Source: Patescibacteria group bacterium
GTDB taxonomy: Bacteria; Patescibacteriota; Minisyncoccia; Moranbacterales; UBA11712
Reading direction: 5' to 3'
Assembly (NCBI GenBank): GCA_030018805.1
Contig: JASEHL010000006.1
Location: 1-38,090, forward strand
DNA length: 38,090 nt
The notes under the pieces were generated by a model that had not been told where the DNA came from, ran no database searches, and saw only the letters and a list, made by a program, of their open reading frames with translations. The position numbers and the translations under genes are program-made. Shown piece by piece: positions 16,553 to 24,600 of the stretch (position 1 is its first letter; each line of letters begins with the position of its first letter).

Positions 16553-17206
16553 TTATTTTAGTCCAGGCACTTTACTTGAGTACTTCTCGAGATTCTGGAG
16601 TTGCTTGTCAGAAAGACCCTTCGATTTTTCAACAGCGTTTGAAATCATATTCTTGCTGAATTCCCTGGAGTCTCCTACTTTTATGCGTCCGTTCGAAACT
16701 TGACGGCGCAGCATATCCTCGACATAAATCTTGTGCTCGGCTGTCAAGCTTGTGTCCGGATTTTTTTCCAGGTAGTTAGCCAGAGCTCTTCGGGCCAACT
16801 TGGTTGTGCTGTCACCTTTCACGGCTGTTTCAATGAAAGAATTTTCCGTTTCCTGGCTCGTTTCCGCGCTGGAAACCGCTGCTTTCGGTTGCGTTGTTTC
16901 CTCCGCGGCGGCCGGCTTCTCGGTTTCGGCTGGCTGTCCTTCGGTGGTTTCTTCCGTTGATGTTTCGCCGCCGATGACACTTATTTTTCCTTCGCCCTCT
17001 TCAGAAACGGCTGTTTCCTTTTGAGAAACAGACGGCTGGGTTCTTTTTGAATAAGCGTATATTCCGCCGGCGATCACAACAACAATAACTATGCTCACGA
17101 GCATTCGGAGATTTTCCTGAAACCAAACCTTCATGTTTTCCCTCCCATTTTCCGAAGTTTCGTTGTTTTCTTCGGATTTTTTGGGATCTTTTTCCACGTT
17201 ATACAC
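16553..17206 (-). CDS. Membrane-anchored CPR conserved hypothetical with acidic/Thr-rich linker and C-terminal helical domain
   Basis: TM MLVSIVIVVVIAGGIYAYSK; C-terminal GDSTTKLARRALANYLEKNPDTSLTAEHKIYVEDMLRRQV...LSDKQLQNLEKYSSKVPGLK; GTG start, exact start ambiguous. Confidence 0.65.
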   Translation of the reverse strand: MYNVEKDPKKSEENNETSENGRENMKVWFQENLRMLVSIVIVVVIAGGIYAYSKRTQPSVSQKETAVSEEGEGKISVIGGETSTEETTEGQPAETEKPAAAEETTQPKAAVSSAETSQETENSFIETAVKGDSTTKLARRALANYLEKNPDTSLTAEHKIYVEDMLRRQVSNGRIKVGDSREFSKNMISNAVEKSKGLSDKQLQNLEKYSSKVPGLK

Positions 17207-17278
17207 CTTCCTTTCTAGATAGGTTATTTGTTAATGATCTTTCGGTAGGTAAAATATAGCAGTTATAAAGGTTTTTTG

Positions 17279-18148
17279 TCAATTTATGCCAATATCAACA
17301 ACCGCGACCCTTTTTCTTTTTGACAAATCTCTCAAAAACGCTAGCTTAGCCGATGGAAAATTTTTCTTGATAATTCTGGTCAAAGAGGTTTTTTGTTCGG
17401 GACTGATTTCCACGTAAAATGTAACCTGCGACACGCCACCCGAATCGATAATCTCTCTTATTTCTCCAATCAGCCGAATATAGTGTCGCAATCCTTTTTC
17501 ATTGCTTAATAATGCTTTTCTTGGCTCGAATTTCAGGTTTGCCGAATTTTTGCGATACAATTCGTGCGAAACGTAGGGCAAATTGGCGACGATCAACAAA
17601 TTTTCAAACTTTGTCTTCTTTTCGAGAAAATATCGCAATAAATCTGACTCGATGAATTTTATTGATTTTGCAACTCCGTGTTTTTTAGCGTTCCCCTTTG
17701 CTATATATAAGGATTTTCTTGATATATCTAAGGCATAAAAATTTACTTTTCTCCTGATTTTGGCGGAAGTATTTTTTGCAATGGAAACAATAATATTGCC
17801 CGAACCCATTCCAACATCCACAACATTCCTAATTCCTGATTCATAATTCATAATTCCTCGAAGCGCAGCTTCAACAAGCAATTCTGTTTCCGGGCGGGGA
17901 ATGAGAACGTTTTTGTCGACGGCGAATTCCAGTCCAAAAAATTCCTTTTTTTCGACTATGTAGGCGACGGGTTCGCCCTTCAGCCGCCTTTTCACGAACG
18001 AAGTAAACTTTCCAAGTTGCGGCGAGCTCAACTCGTATTCCGGATGGGCGAAGATGAATTCCTTCGGCTTTTTTATCGTTGAAGACAAAATTAATTCCGC
18101 GTCAAGCGGAGATAGTTTGGAGTTTCGCAAAATTTCCGAGATAGTCAT
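17279..18148 (-). CDS. prmC: Peptide chain release factor N5-glutamine methyltransferase
   Basis: VLIPRPETELLVEAAL, VVDVGMGSGNIIVSIA, LLIVANLPYVS (NPPY-like motif), upstream partner of prfA. Confidence 0.9.
   Translation of the reverse strand: MTISEILRNSKLSPLDAELILSSTIKKPKEFIFAHPEYELSSPQLGKFTSFVKRRLKGEPVAYIVEKKEFFGLEFAVDKNVLIPRPETELLVEAALRGIMNYESGIRNVVDVGMGSGNIIVSIAKNTSAKIRRKVNFYALDISRKSLYIAKGNAKKHGVAKSIKFIESDLLRYFLEKKTKFENLLIVANLPYVSHELYRKNSANLKFEPRKALLSNEKGLRHYIRLIGEIREIIDSGGVSQVTFYVEISPEQKTSLTRIIKKNFPSAKLAFLRDLSKRKRVAVVDIGIN
17822..17856. repeat. Intragenic heptamer array AACATTC|CTAATTC|CTGATTC|ATAATTC|ATAATTC inside prmC
   Basis: Read directly; encodes GIMNYESGIRNV on the minus strand. 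Confidence 0.85.
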
Positions 18149-18157
18149 TATAATTTT

Positions 18158-18258
18158 AACTCAAAACGCAAAGTTAAAAGCGCAAAACCACATCACAAAA
18201 CTCAAAACTCCTTATAATTTTTAAGTTTTACGCTGCAGCTTTGAGCTTTGAGCTTATT
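18158..18258. repeat. Heptamer island between prfA and prmC with partly inverted arms
   Basis: AACTCAA|AACGCAA|AGTTAAA|AGCGCAA ... AAAACTC|AAAACTC ... AGTTTTA|CGCTGCA|GCTTTGA|GCTTTGA|GCTTATT; runs into the prfA stop codon. Confidence 0.8.
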
Positions 18259-19315
18259 GCTCCATCTTCCTCTTCAAGTCTTCCGCGGTTAATTTGTCGA
18301 TGATTTTTCCCAAATCTCCGTCCAAAATTCCCTGTATATTGCTCCAGTTTTCCTTGATCCGATGGTCGGTTATTCTGTCTTGAGGAAAATTATACGTTCT
18401 TATTTTTTCGCTTCGATCGCCAGTTCCAATTTGGCTTTTTCTCTGCTCGCTGGCTTCGCGAGATCGCTTCTCTTCTTCAGCCGCGAGAAGACGAGAGCGA
18501 AGAACTTTCAAAGCCTTTTCTTTGTTTTTTTGCTGGGATTTTTCATCCTGGCAAGTGACGATCATTCCCGTCGGGAGATAAGTTATCCGAACCGCGCTGG
18601 AAGTGGTGTTCACGCTCTGTCCGCCCGGTCCGGATGAGCGAAAAGTGTCAATGCGAAGGTCGTTCGGATTGATTGCAAGGTCAACTTCTTCCGCCTCTGG
18701 CAAAACGGCGACCGTGGCCGTTGAGGTGTGTATCCGGCCGGTTTTTTCCGTTTCCGGGATTCTCTGGACTCGGTGCACGCCGGACTCATATTTCAACTTT
18801 TCAAAAACATTCTTGCCCTCGATACTCGCGATAATTTCCTTGAAACCGCCAATGGCGGTTCTGTTTGAGTTCAATATGCCAACCCTCCATCCTTGTTTTT
18901 CGGCATATCTCCCGTACATACGGAAAAGATTCGCCGCGAAAAGAGCCGATTCATCTCCGCCGGCGCCAGGCCGGATTTCCACAATGACGTTTTTCGAGTC
19001 ATTCGGGTTTTTGGGAATGAGCAAAGTTTGGAGCTTTTTTTCGGCTTCCTCTTTCCTTTTGGAGAGACCGACGTTTTCTTCCATAGCCATGTTCTTGAGC
19101 TCGGCGTCTTTTTCCATGTTCACGATTCCAGCGTTTTCCCTCATGGTTTTTTCAATATTTTCCAATTCCGCGATCCCGGCGACAATTTCTTCGAGCTCGG
19201 CCATTCTCTTGCCGATAGTTTTCATTTTTTGGGAATCCAAAACAACCTCGGACTTTTCCAGCTCGACTTTCAGGTCTTCGTATTCCTTTTTTACCTCGTC
19301 AATTTGGCTTTTCAT
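18254..19315 (-). CDS. prfA: Peptide chain release factor 1
   Basis: [73 protein letters not shown]. Confidence 0.97.
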   Translation of the reverse strand: MKSQIDEVKKEYEDLKVELEKSEVVLDSQKMKTIGKRMAELEEIVAGIAELENIEKTMRENAGIVNMEKDAELKNMAMEENVGLSKRKEEAEKKLQTLLIPKNPNDSKNVIVEIRPGAGGDESALFAANLFRMYGRYAEKQGWRVGILNSNRTAIGGFKEIIASIEGKNVFEKLKYESGVHRVQRIPETEKTGRIHTSTATVAVLPEAEEVDLAINPNDLRIDTFRSSGPGGQSVNTTSSAVRITYLPTGMIVTCQDEKSQQKNKEKALKVLRSRLLAAEEEKRSREASEQRKSQIGTGDRSEKIRTYNFPQDRITDHRIKENWSNIQGILDGDLGKIIDKLTAEDLKRKMEQ

Positions 19316-19426
19316 CCGGGTTATAATACAATGAAATCAAACAATGCTTCTGATTTAGGATAATATAACTAGCTGAAACTTACAAATGTTACGTAGATTG
19401 TCTGGCAATTAACTTGCATATCAAAT

Positions 19427-19618
19427 ATGACAGCAAAAATCAGAACCAAATCAGCCCAGGATATTCAGGATAGTATCTTCAGAAAAATGCCAATCGGGAA
19501 AAAAATCAAACTGGCCAGTAACTTTTTTGCGTTGGCCCGAAAATTAAATAAATCAAAAAGCTTTTATGGAACAGGAAGAATTATTGTTTCGCATCGGAAA
19601 CATCCTAAACAGGCTTAA
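19427..19618 (+). CDS. Small protein overlapping the downstream nucleotidyltransferase; putative antitoxin
   Basis: 63 aa, overlaps next ORF by 53 nt in another frame; helical KMPIGKKIKLASNFFALARKLN. Confidence 0.5.
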   Translation: MTAKIRTKSAQDIQDSIFRKMPIGKKIKLASNFFALARKLNKSKSFYGTGRIIVSHRKHPKQA

Positions 19619-20111
19619 AATTCCATATATCATAACTGGCGGCATGGCAGTAGTCGTCTGGGGAAGACCTAGATTCACGGCGGATATTGACGTCGTGATT
19701 GAGCTTACTTTTCAAAAGATAGATGAAATTTTTGCCGAACTGCGGAAAATCGATAAAAATATATACATTGACAAAAAGATGATTGAGTACGCTCTCAAAC
19801 GAGGAGGTGAATTCAATCTGATTCACCCAGCGAGCGGCGTCAAAATAGACTTCTGGATTCTCAAAGACGAGCCATTTGATAAGTCGCGCATTAAAAGGAG
19901 GATTCTGAAAAAAATAGCTGGAGAAAAACTATACTTTTGCTCCCCCGAAGACCTTGTATTGATAAAATTGCAATGGTACAAAAAGACGAAATCCACCCGC
20001 CAGCTTGAGGATATCGAATCAATTCTAGCCATTCAAAGAAAACTCGATTGGAAATATCTCAAAAAGTGGGCAATGATGCAGAATACCTTTAAAATCCTAA
20101 AATCTCTGTGA
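19566..20111 (+). CDS. Nucleotidyltransferase-fold protein (AbiEii/MNT-like toxin family candidate)
   Basis: IPYIITGGMAVVVWGRPRFTADIDVVIEL (GG..(A/V).W..P..T.DID.V), VKIDFWIL, CSPEDLVLIKLQWYKKTKSTRQLEDIESIL. Confidence 0.75.
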   Translation: MEQEELLFRIGNILNRLKIPYIITGGMAVVVWGRPRFTADIDVVIELTFQKIDEIFAELRKIDKNIYIDKKMIEYALKRGGEFNLIHPASGVKIDFWILKDEPFDKSRIKRRILKKIAGEKLYFCSPEDLVLIKLQWYKKTKSTRQLEDIESILAIQRKLDWKYLKKWAMMQNTFKILKSL

Positions 20112-20202
20112 GGCAAGGATTAAAAAGAAAAAGATGAGATTATACTATGATAATTTTTCCAAGAGCTTATCCCTGGGAATCTCCAACTAATTTTATCTGA
20201 GG

Positions 20203-20229
20203 CTTCGCTAAGGTTCGACCTTAGCGAAG
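20203..20229. repeat. Palindrome CTTCGCTAAGGT-TCG-ACCTTAGCGAAG
   Basis: Read directly; shares the 17-nt core CTAAGGTTCGACCTTAG with the pheT-internal palindromes. Confidence 0.85.
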
Positions 20230-20257
20230 AAACTTTTTGTAGATTAGCCAAAAAAAT

Positions 20258-20548
20258 ATGGTCGAAAAAATGGGAGAAGGAAGCGCGAATCTGGATTCGC
20301 AAAAGAGAAAATTTGAAGTGGTGCCGGCCCAGGAAGGTATGGGCGCTAAGAACTGTCTTGTTATTAATGACGGGGTGGTATTGACGGTGTTTGAGGTCGT
20401 CCAAAGAGCATGTTCGAATAGAGCGGTAGTAAATCGCGGTGAGGAGGATGAACGATACGTCGTTCAATTTCCAGGATGCGAACAAGAGGAGCTGACATAC
20501 GGCGAAATACATGTAAAATTAAAAAATTCAGCACTTTCTGGAATTTAA
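20258..20548 (+). CDS. Hypothetical protein
   Basis: 96 aa ORF with non-biased composition, intact between palindrome and SemiSWEET; no family recognised. Confidence 0.4.
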   Translation: MVEKMGEGSANLDSQKRKFEVVPAQEGMGAKNCLVINDGVVLTVFEVVQRACSNRAVVNRGEEDERYVVQFPGCEQEELTYGEIHVKLKNSALSGI

Positions 20549-20567
20549 TATCTGATTATTCAGAAAT

Positions 20568-20822
20568 ATGGACTTAATTCAATTCATGGGATACTTGGCA
20601 GGGTTCATACTCGCGATCGCGCTTGTTCCGCAGGTGTGGAAATCCTGGAAAACAAAATCAACAAAGGACGTCTCTTTACTTTGGAGTCTTGTTTATACTT
20701 TCGGACTTGCCTTGTTTTTGATATATGGAATCGGTATTAAGCAAATGCCGGTCATTGTGATGAACACGGCCGAAATCCTTTTGGCCCTATCGCTCGTCAC
20801 CGCTAAACTCATATACAAATAA
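20568..20822 (+). CDS. SemiSWEET / PQ-loop sugar transporter
   Basis: 84 aa, 3 TM, AIALVPQVWKSWKTKSTKDVSLLWSLVYTFGLALFLIYGI. Confidence 0.88.
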   Translation: MDLIQFMGYLAGFILAIALVPQVWKSWKTKSTKDVSLLWSLVYTFGLALFLIYGIGIKQMPVIVMNTAEILLALSLVTAKLIYK

Positions 20823-20833
20823 TCTGGCCCGAA

Positions 20834-20864
20834 CAAAAACCCTCGACGATCGTCGGGGGTTTTG
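20834..20864. terminator. Bidirectional intrinsic terminator (AAAAACCCTCGACGATCGTCGGGGGTTTT)
   Basis: GC-rich hairpin between convergent SemiSWEET and rpmE. Confidence 0.75.
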
Positions 20865-20873
20865 AAAATAAGT

Positions 20874-21203
20874 TTATTTCTTCTTGGAAGCGATCTTTTT
20901 GGCAGTTTTTTTCTTGGAAACCTTTTTTGTTATCACGAGTTTGGTTTTTCTCTTCTTTTCCTTCGCGGCTTGTTTTTTAGCGACGCCCGCCTTGATCCGG
21001 GTTGTTTTGTCAAAACGTTTTTTGAAGCGATCGAGCTGGCCGGCGCTGTCAATGAGGCGTTTTTTGCCGGTATAAAAAGGATGGCAGGAAGAGCACACCT
21101 CAACTCTCATTTCGGGCTTTGTTGAGCCGGTCGTGATTATATTCCCGCACGCGCAGATTATTTTTGCCTCGGGATAATATTTCGGGTGGATATCGTTTTT
21201 CAT
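20874..21203 (-). CDS. rpmE: 50S ribosomal protein L31 with Lys-rich C-terminal tail
   Basis: [64 protein letters not shown]; start at internal ATG. Confidence 0.94.
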   Translation of the reverse strand: MKNDIHPKYYPEAKIICACGNIITTGSTKPEMRVEVCSSCHPFYTGKKRLIDSAGQLDRFKKRFDKTTRIKAGVAKKQAAKEKKRKTKLVITKKVSKKKTAKKIASKKK

Positions 21204-21233
21204 ACCTAGACAGAGTAGCATATTATGCATAAA

Positions 21234-21262
21234 TTGACAAGTATCGCGGGTTTTGATATGAT
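21234..21262 (+). promoter_or_regulatory. Promoter TTGACA-N17-TATGAT upstream of rpsB
   Basis: Read directly; near-consensus with optimal spacing. Confidence 0.7.
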
Positions 21263-21280
21263 ATTAATCGTCATAATTCA

Positions 21281-21342
21281 TATCTCTCATGGGAAAATCC
21301 TTGTCCTGATTAGCTAATGTTAGTCGGGTAGAACGGGAGATA
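21281..21342 (+). promoter_or_regulatory. Candidate structured 5' leader of rpsB
   Basis: Outer pairing TATCTCTC/GGGAGATA enclosing hairpin CCTGATTAGC-TAAT-GTTAGTCGGG. Confidence 0.5.
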
Positions 21343-21365
21343 GGTGTAATAATTAAAGGACAATC

Positions 21366-22193
21366 ATGGAGAATAACCAAGCGGTTCAATCGAAACCGAA
21401 AAACGAAGCAACTCCTCAAAACAGCCAGAACACTTCGGCTGGTTTTATGTATGAGGATCTCAAGCTTTCCGCCATCGAAATGCTCAAAAACGGCGTTCAT
21501 TTTGGCCACAAGATTTCGCGCTGGAATCCCAAAATGAAGCCTTACGTTTTCGGTTCAAGGAACGGAATCCACATCATCGATCTCGACAAATCTCTGGCGA
21601 TGCTCGGAAAAGCCCTTGAATACATCAAGGCCGTGGTTTCAACCGGCGGCAAAATCATGCTTGTCGGCACCAAGCCGCAGGCGCGGCGCCTTGTCGAACA
21701 AGCAGCGAAAGAAACTGAAATGCCCCATGTCTCCAATCGATGGCTGGGCGGAACATTCACCAATTTCAATGAAATAAAAAAGAGAATTCGCTACCTCAAC
21801 AGCCAAGAAGAAAAATCGGCTCGCGGTGAATTTGAAAAATATACGAAATATGAACAGGGGAAAATTCGCAAAGAAATTCAAAAAATGAACGAGAAAATGG
21901 GAGGCATCAAAAAAATGGAAAGCCTGCCCCAAGCGATTTTCGTGGTTGACGTGAAGGAGGATAACCTGGCGGTCAAAGAGGCGCGCCAAATGAAGATTCC
22001 GGTCGTGGCGATAGTCGACACCAACAACGACCCGACGCTTGCCGACTTCCCGATTCCCGCGAATGACGATGCCGTTTCCGCGCTGAAATATATTTTGGGA
22101 ATCACGGCAAAAGAGATAAAAGAAGCGAAAAGCAAAATCAAAACAGAGCCCGTGGGCAAGCAAGGAACTAAAAAAAATAAATCAAAACCATGA
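21366..22193 (+). CDS. rpsB: 30S ribosomal protein S2
   Basis: MLKNGVHFGHKISRWNPKMKPYVFGSRNGIHIIDLDKS...VSNRWLGGTFTNF...AIVDTNNDPTLADFPIPANDDA. Confidence 0.97.
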   Translation: MENNQAVQSKPKNEATPQNSQNTSAGFMYEDLKLSAIEMLKNGVHFGHKISRWNPKMKPYVFGSRNGIHIIDLDKSLAMLGKALEYIKAVVSTGGKIMLVGTKPQARRLVEQAAKETEMPHVSNRWLGGTFTNFNEIKKRIRYLNSQEEKSARGEFEKYTKYEQGKIRKEIQKMNEKMGGIKKMESLPQAIFVVDVKEDNLAVKEARQMKIPVVAIVDTNNDPTLADFPIPANDDAVSALKYILGITAKEIKEAKSKIKTEPVGKQGTKKNKSKP

Positions 22194-22789
22194 AAAAGAG
22201 CGCTAAGATAGCAGCCGCGGAGATAAAAAAACTCCGCGAAAAAACCGGGGCCAGCGTGATGGAGTGCCGGAACGCTCTCTCCGAAAGCGGCGGGAACATC
22301 GAAAAAGCCCTTGAATATCTCAAAAAAAGAGGGAATGAAAAAGCTCTCAAAAAGGCGGAAAGAAAAACATCGGAAGGCGTGGTCGCGACATATATACACA
22401 GCAACAAGAAAATCGGCGCGATGGTCGAACTTCTCTGCGAAACTGATTTTGTGGCCCGCAACGTTGAATTTCAGGAGCTGGCACGCGACCTCGCGATGCA
22501 CATTGCCGCGATGAATCCGAAATACGAATCTGTCGAAAAAGTGCCGCAAATCGATCGCGAAGAATACGAAGAAATCGCGAGAGCTGAAATTGCTTCCGAA
22601 AAGAAACCGGCGGAAATTGTCAAAAAAATAATCGCGGGTAAAACGAAAAAGTATTTCAGCGATATCTCGCTAATGAGCCAGGCTTTCGTCAAAAACCCGC
22701 AAATTTCCGTCGGGAACCTTATAAAAGAGAAAATCGCGAAAATCGGAGAAAATATCCAATTGGGAAATTTTGCGCGGTTTAGCATATAG
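22190..22789 (+). CDS. tsf: Elongation factor Ts
   Basis: IKKLREKTGASVMECRNALSESGGNIEKALEYLKKRG...EGVVATYIHSNKKIGAMVELLCETDFVARN; ATGA overlap with rpsB. Confidence 0.96.
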   Translation: MKKSAKIAAAEIKKLREKTGASVMECRNALSESGGNIEKALEYLKKRGNEKALKKAERKTSEGVVATYIHSNKKIGAMVELLCETDFVARNVEFQELARDLAMHIAAMNPKYESVEKVPQIDREEYEEIARAEIASEKKPAEIVKKIIAGKTKKYFSDISLMSQAFVKNPQISVGNLIKEKIAKIGENIQLGNFARFSI

Positions 22790-22799
22790 TCTGGATTTT

Positions 22800-23600
22800 A
22801 TGGCATTTTTTCTCGTAAAAACTCATCCTTGGGAAAATTCTTTGCCTGCCCAGAGCGATCTGTCGCTTGATAAAGGCGACGTTGTCTTGGTCGAAAGCGA
22901 AAATGGAACGGAAACGGGAATTATTGAAGATATTTCAGCCGAAAAAAAAACTTCCCGAAATAAAATTACTGAAAAGGAGCAGGGAGCTTTGAGAATTCTG
23001 CGCAAAGCAAATTTGAGAGATTTAACCGTCATCAAGCAATTTCGCAAAAAGGAAAAAGAAGCGTTGGAAATATGCCGCCGGGAAGTGAAAAGGACTCAAT
23101 TGCCGATGAAAGTCATGAACTGCACATATTCGTTTGACGGAGGAAGCATCACGTTTGCTTTTACGGCGGAAGGGAGAGTTGATTTCCGCGATTTGGTGAA
23201 AAACTTATCCCGCATTTTTCAACGGTCGATCAGACTTCATCAAATCGGCGCGCGGGACGAAGCGAGAAAAGAAGGAGGATATGGAATTTGCGGAAGAGAA
23301 CTGTGCTGTATAAGATTCAAGGGTGATTTACCGAGCATCAGTTCGGAAATGGCAAAAGCCCAGCAAATTATTCGTCGAGGATCGGAAAGAATATCCGGTG
23401 TATGCGGAAGGCTGATGTGCTGTCTGGCCTATGAAGCCGACCAATACCAGGAATCGCTTGGAAAAATGCCGCTCGTCGGAAGCGAACTCAAAGTGAGGGA
23501 GGGCATCGGACAGGTCAAAGAAGTGAATGCGCTAACCGGAGAAATAAAACTGGAGCTTTCCGATAAGAGCGTCGTCAAAATAAATTTGAAAGATCTATAA
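22800..23600 (+). CDS. ricT: PSP1-domain / RicT (YaaT)-like protein
   Basis: Start at internal ATG (MAFFLVKTHPW); YGICGRELCCIRF, RISGVCGRLMCCLAYEADQY. Confidence 0.85.
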   Translation: MAFFLVKTHPWENSLPAQSDLSLDKGDVVLVESENGTETGIIEDISAEKKTSRNKITEKEQGALRILRKANLRDLTVIKQFRKKEKEALEICRREVKRTQLPMKVMNCTYSFDGGSITFAFTAEGRVDFRDLVKNLSRIFQRSIRLHQIGARDEARKEGGYGICGRELCCIRFKGDLPSISSEMAKAQQIIRRGSERISGVCGRLMCCLAYEADQYQESLGKMPLVGSELKVREGIGQVKEVNALTGEIKLELSDKSVVKINLKDL

Positions 23601-23617
23601 TAATTTGATTGAAAAAT

Positions 23618-24304
23618 ATGCTTTGGCTTTATATCCCACCCGTAATACTGATTGGAGCGTTGATAACTTTGGTGATTGTTTTAGGCAGAAAATCGGCGGA
23701 GATCAAAAAAATCAGAAGTCTCCGAAAAGACGGGCAAACGAAAAATTTTGAAGGTGGCAAGACATTCAAAAATATTTGGCATAAAATCCTCCAATTTTCC
23801 GAGAAACTGTTGTTATGGCTCAAGATCGCGGTAAAAAAATCCGAGCAATCCATCGCGAAATTAGTCTCTCGCATTCGAACACGCCGAACAAAATCAATGG
23901 AAAGCACCCAAATTGACGACTTGACAAGAAGCCGATTTGAAAAAGCGGAAGAGGAAATTGAGAAAACGGAGGATACATCCTTTGACGATTCAACTCTTCA
24001 GAAAACCGAGTGGATTTCAAGCGAAGTAGTGGTGAGGAAAAAAAGAATTGACGAGCCTGTTGTTAGAATCAAAGAAGAGGCAGCCACCGAAGATAAAATA
24101 AAGGAAGGCGCGCTCATTCACCGCATCGCTGAAAATCCTCGGGATGTGGAAGCTTACCGAGATTTGGGGGACTATTATATGAGTGTCGGAAACATCAAAG
24201 ACGCAAAAGATTCTTTCAAAATGGTTCTAAAGCTTCGCCCGCGCGACCTCAAGGCGAAAAGCAGCCTGCGGGAAATTGAAATGAAGATGAGATTAGGTTC
24301 GTAA
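23618..24304 (+). CDS. Single-pass membrane protein with C-terminal TPR-like motif
   Basis: TM LWLYIPPVILIGALITLVIVLG; ALIHRIAENPRDVEAYRDLGDYYMSVGNIKDAKDSFKMVLKLRPRDLKAKSSL is TPR-like. Confidence 0.75.
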   Translation: MLWLYIPPVILIGALITLVIVLGRKSAEIKKIRSLRKDGQTKNFEGGKTFKNIWHKILQFSEKLLLWLKIAVKKSEQSIAKLVSRIRTRRTKSMESTQIDDLTRSRFEKAEEEIEKTEDTSFDDSTLQKTEWISSEVVVRKKRIDEPVVRIKEEAATEDKIKEGALIHRIAENPRDVEAYRDLGDYYMSVGNIKDAKDSFKMVLKLRPRDLKAKSSLREIEMKMRLGS

Positions 24305-24310
24305 TGTTTG

Positions 24311-24382
24311 AGCCGCCCGTCGGATTCGAACCCACAACCTACTGTTTACAAAACAGTTGCTCTGCCATTGAGCTAGGGCGGC
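24311..24382 (-). tRNA. tRNA-Thr (anticodon TGT)
   Basis: Reverse complement GCCGCCCTAGCTCAATGGCAGAGCAACTGTTTTGTAAACAGTAGGTTGTGGGTTCGAATCCGACGGGCGGC; acceptor, D, anticodon and T arms fold. Confidence 0.95.
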
Positions 24383-24446
24383 AGACAAAATAACGAAGTT
24401 ATTATAGGCTATAAATAAAAAAACGTAAAGTATGTCAAACTAATAC

Positions 24447-24529
24447 GGGTGGATGACAGAGCGGCCAATTGTACCAGACTGTAAATCTGGCGCCTTCGGG
24501 CTACGGGGGTTCGAATCCCTCTCCACCCA
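24447..24529 (+). tRNA. tRNA-Tyr (anticodon GTA), long variable arm
   Basis: GGGTGGA...CCAGACTGTAAATCTGG...CGCCTTCGGGC...GGGGGTTCGAATCCCTCTCCACCC. Confidence 0.95.
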
Positions 24530-24571
24530 AATTTGGAAATTTGAAGTGAACATGTTAATATAAAAAAAAGT

Positions 24572-24590
24572 AACACCTTTTAGGTGTTTT
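24572..24590 (+). terminator. Short hairpin AACACCT-TTT-AGGTGTT followed by TT
   Basis: Read directly; downstream of tRNA-Tyr, 10 nt before the next ATG. Confidence 0.5.
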
Positions 24591-24600
24591 ATTATAATCT

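Noticed and set aside
18603-19334. 243-aa plus-strand ORF
   Set aside because: Antisense to prfA with Ser/Phe-rich shadow composition.
21878-22549. 223-aa minus-strand ORF
   Set aside because: Antisense across rpsB/tsf; no domain or plausible translation signals.
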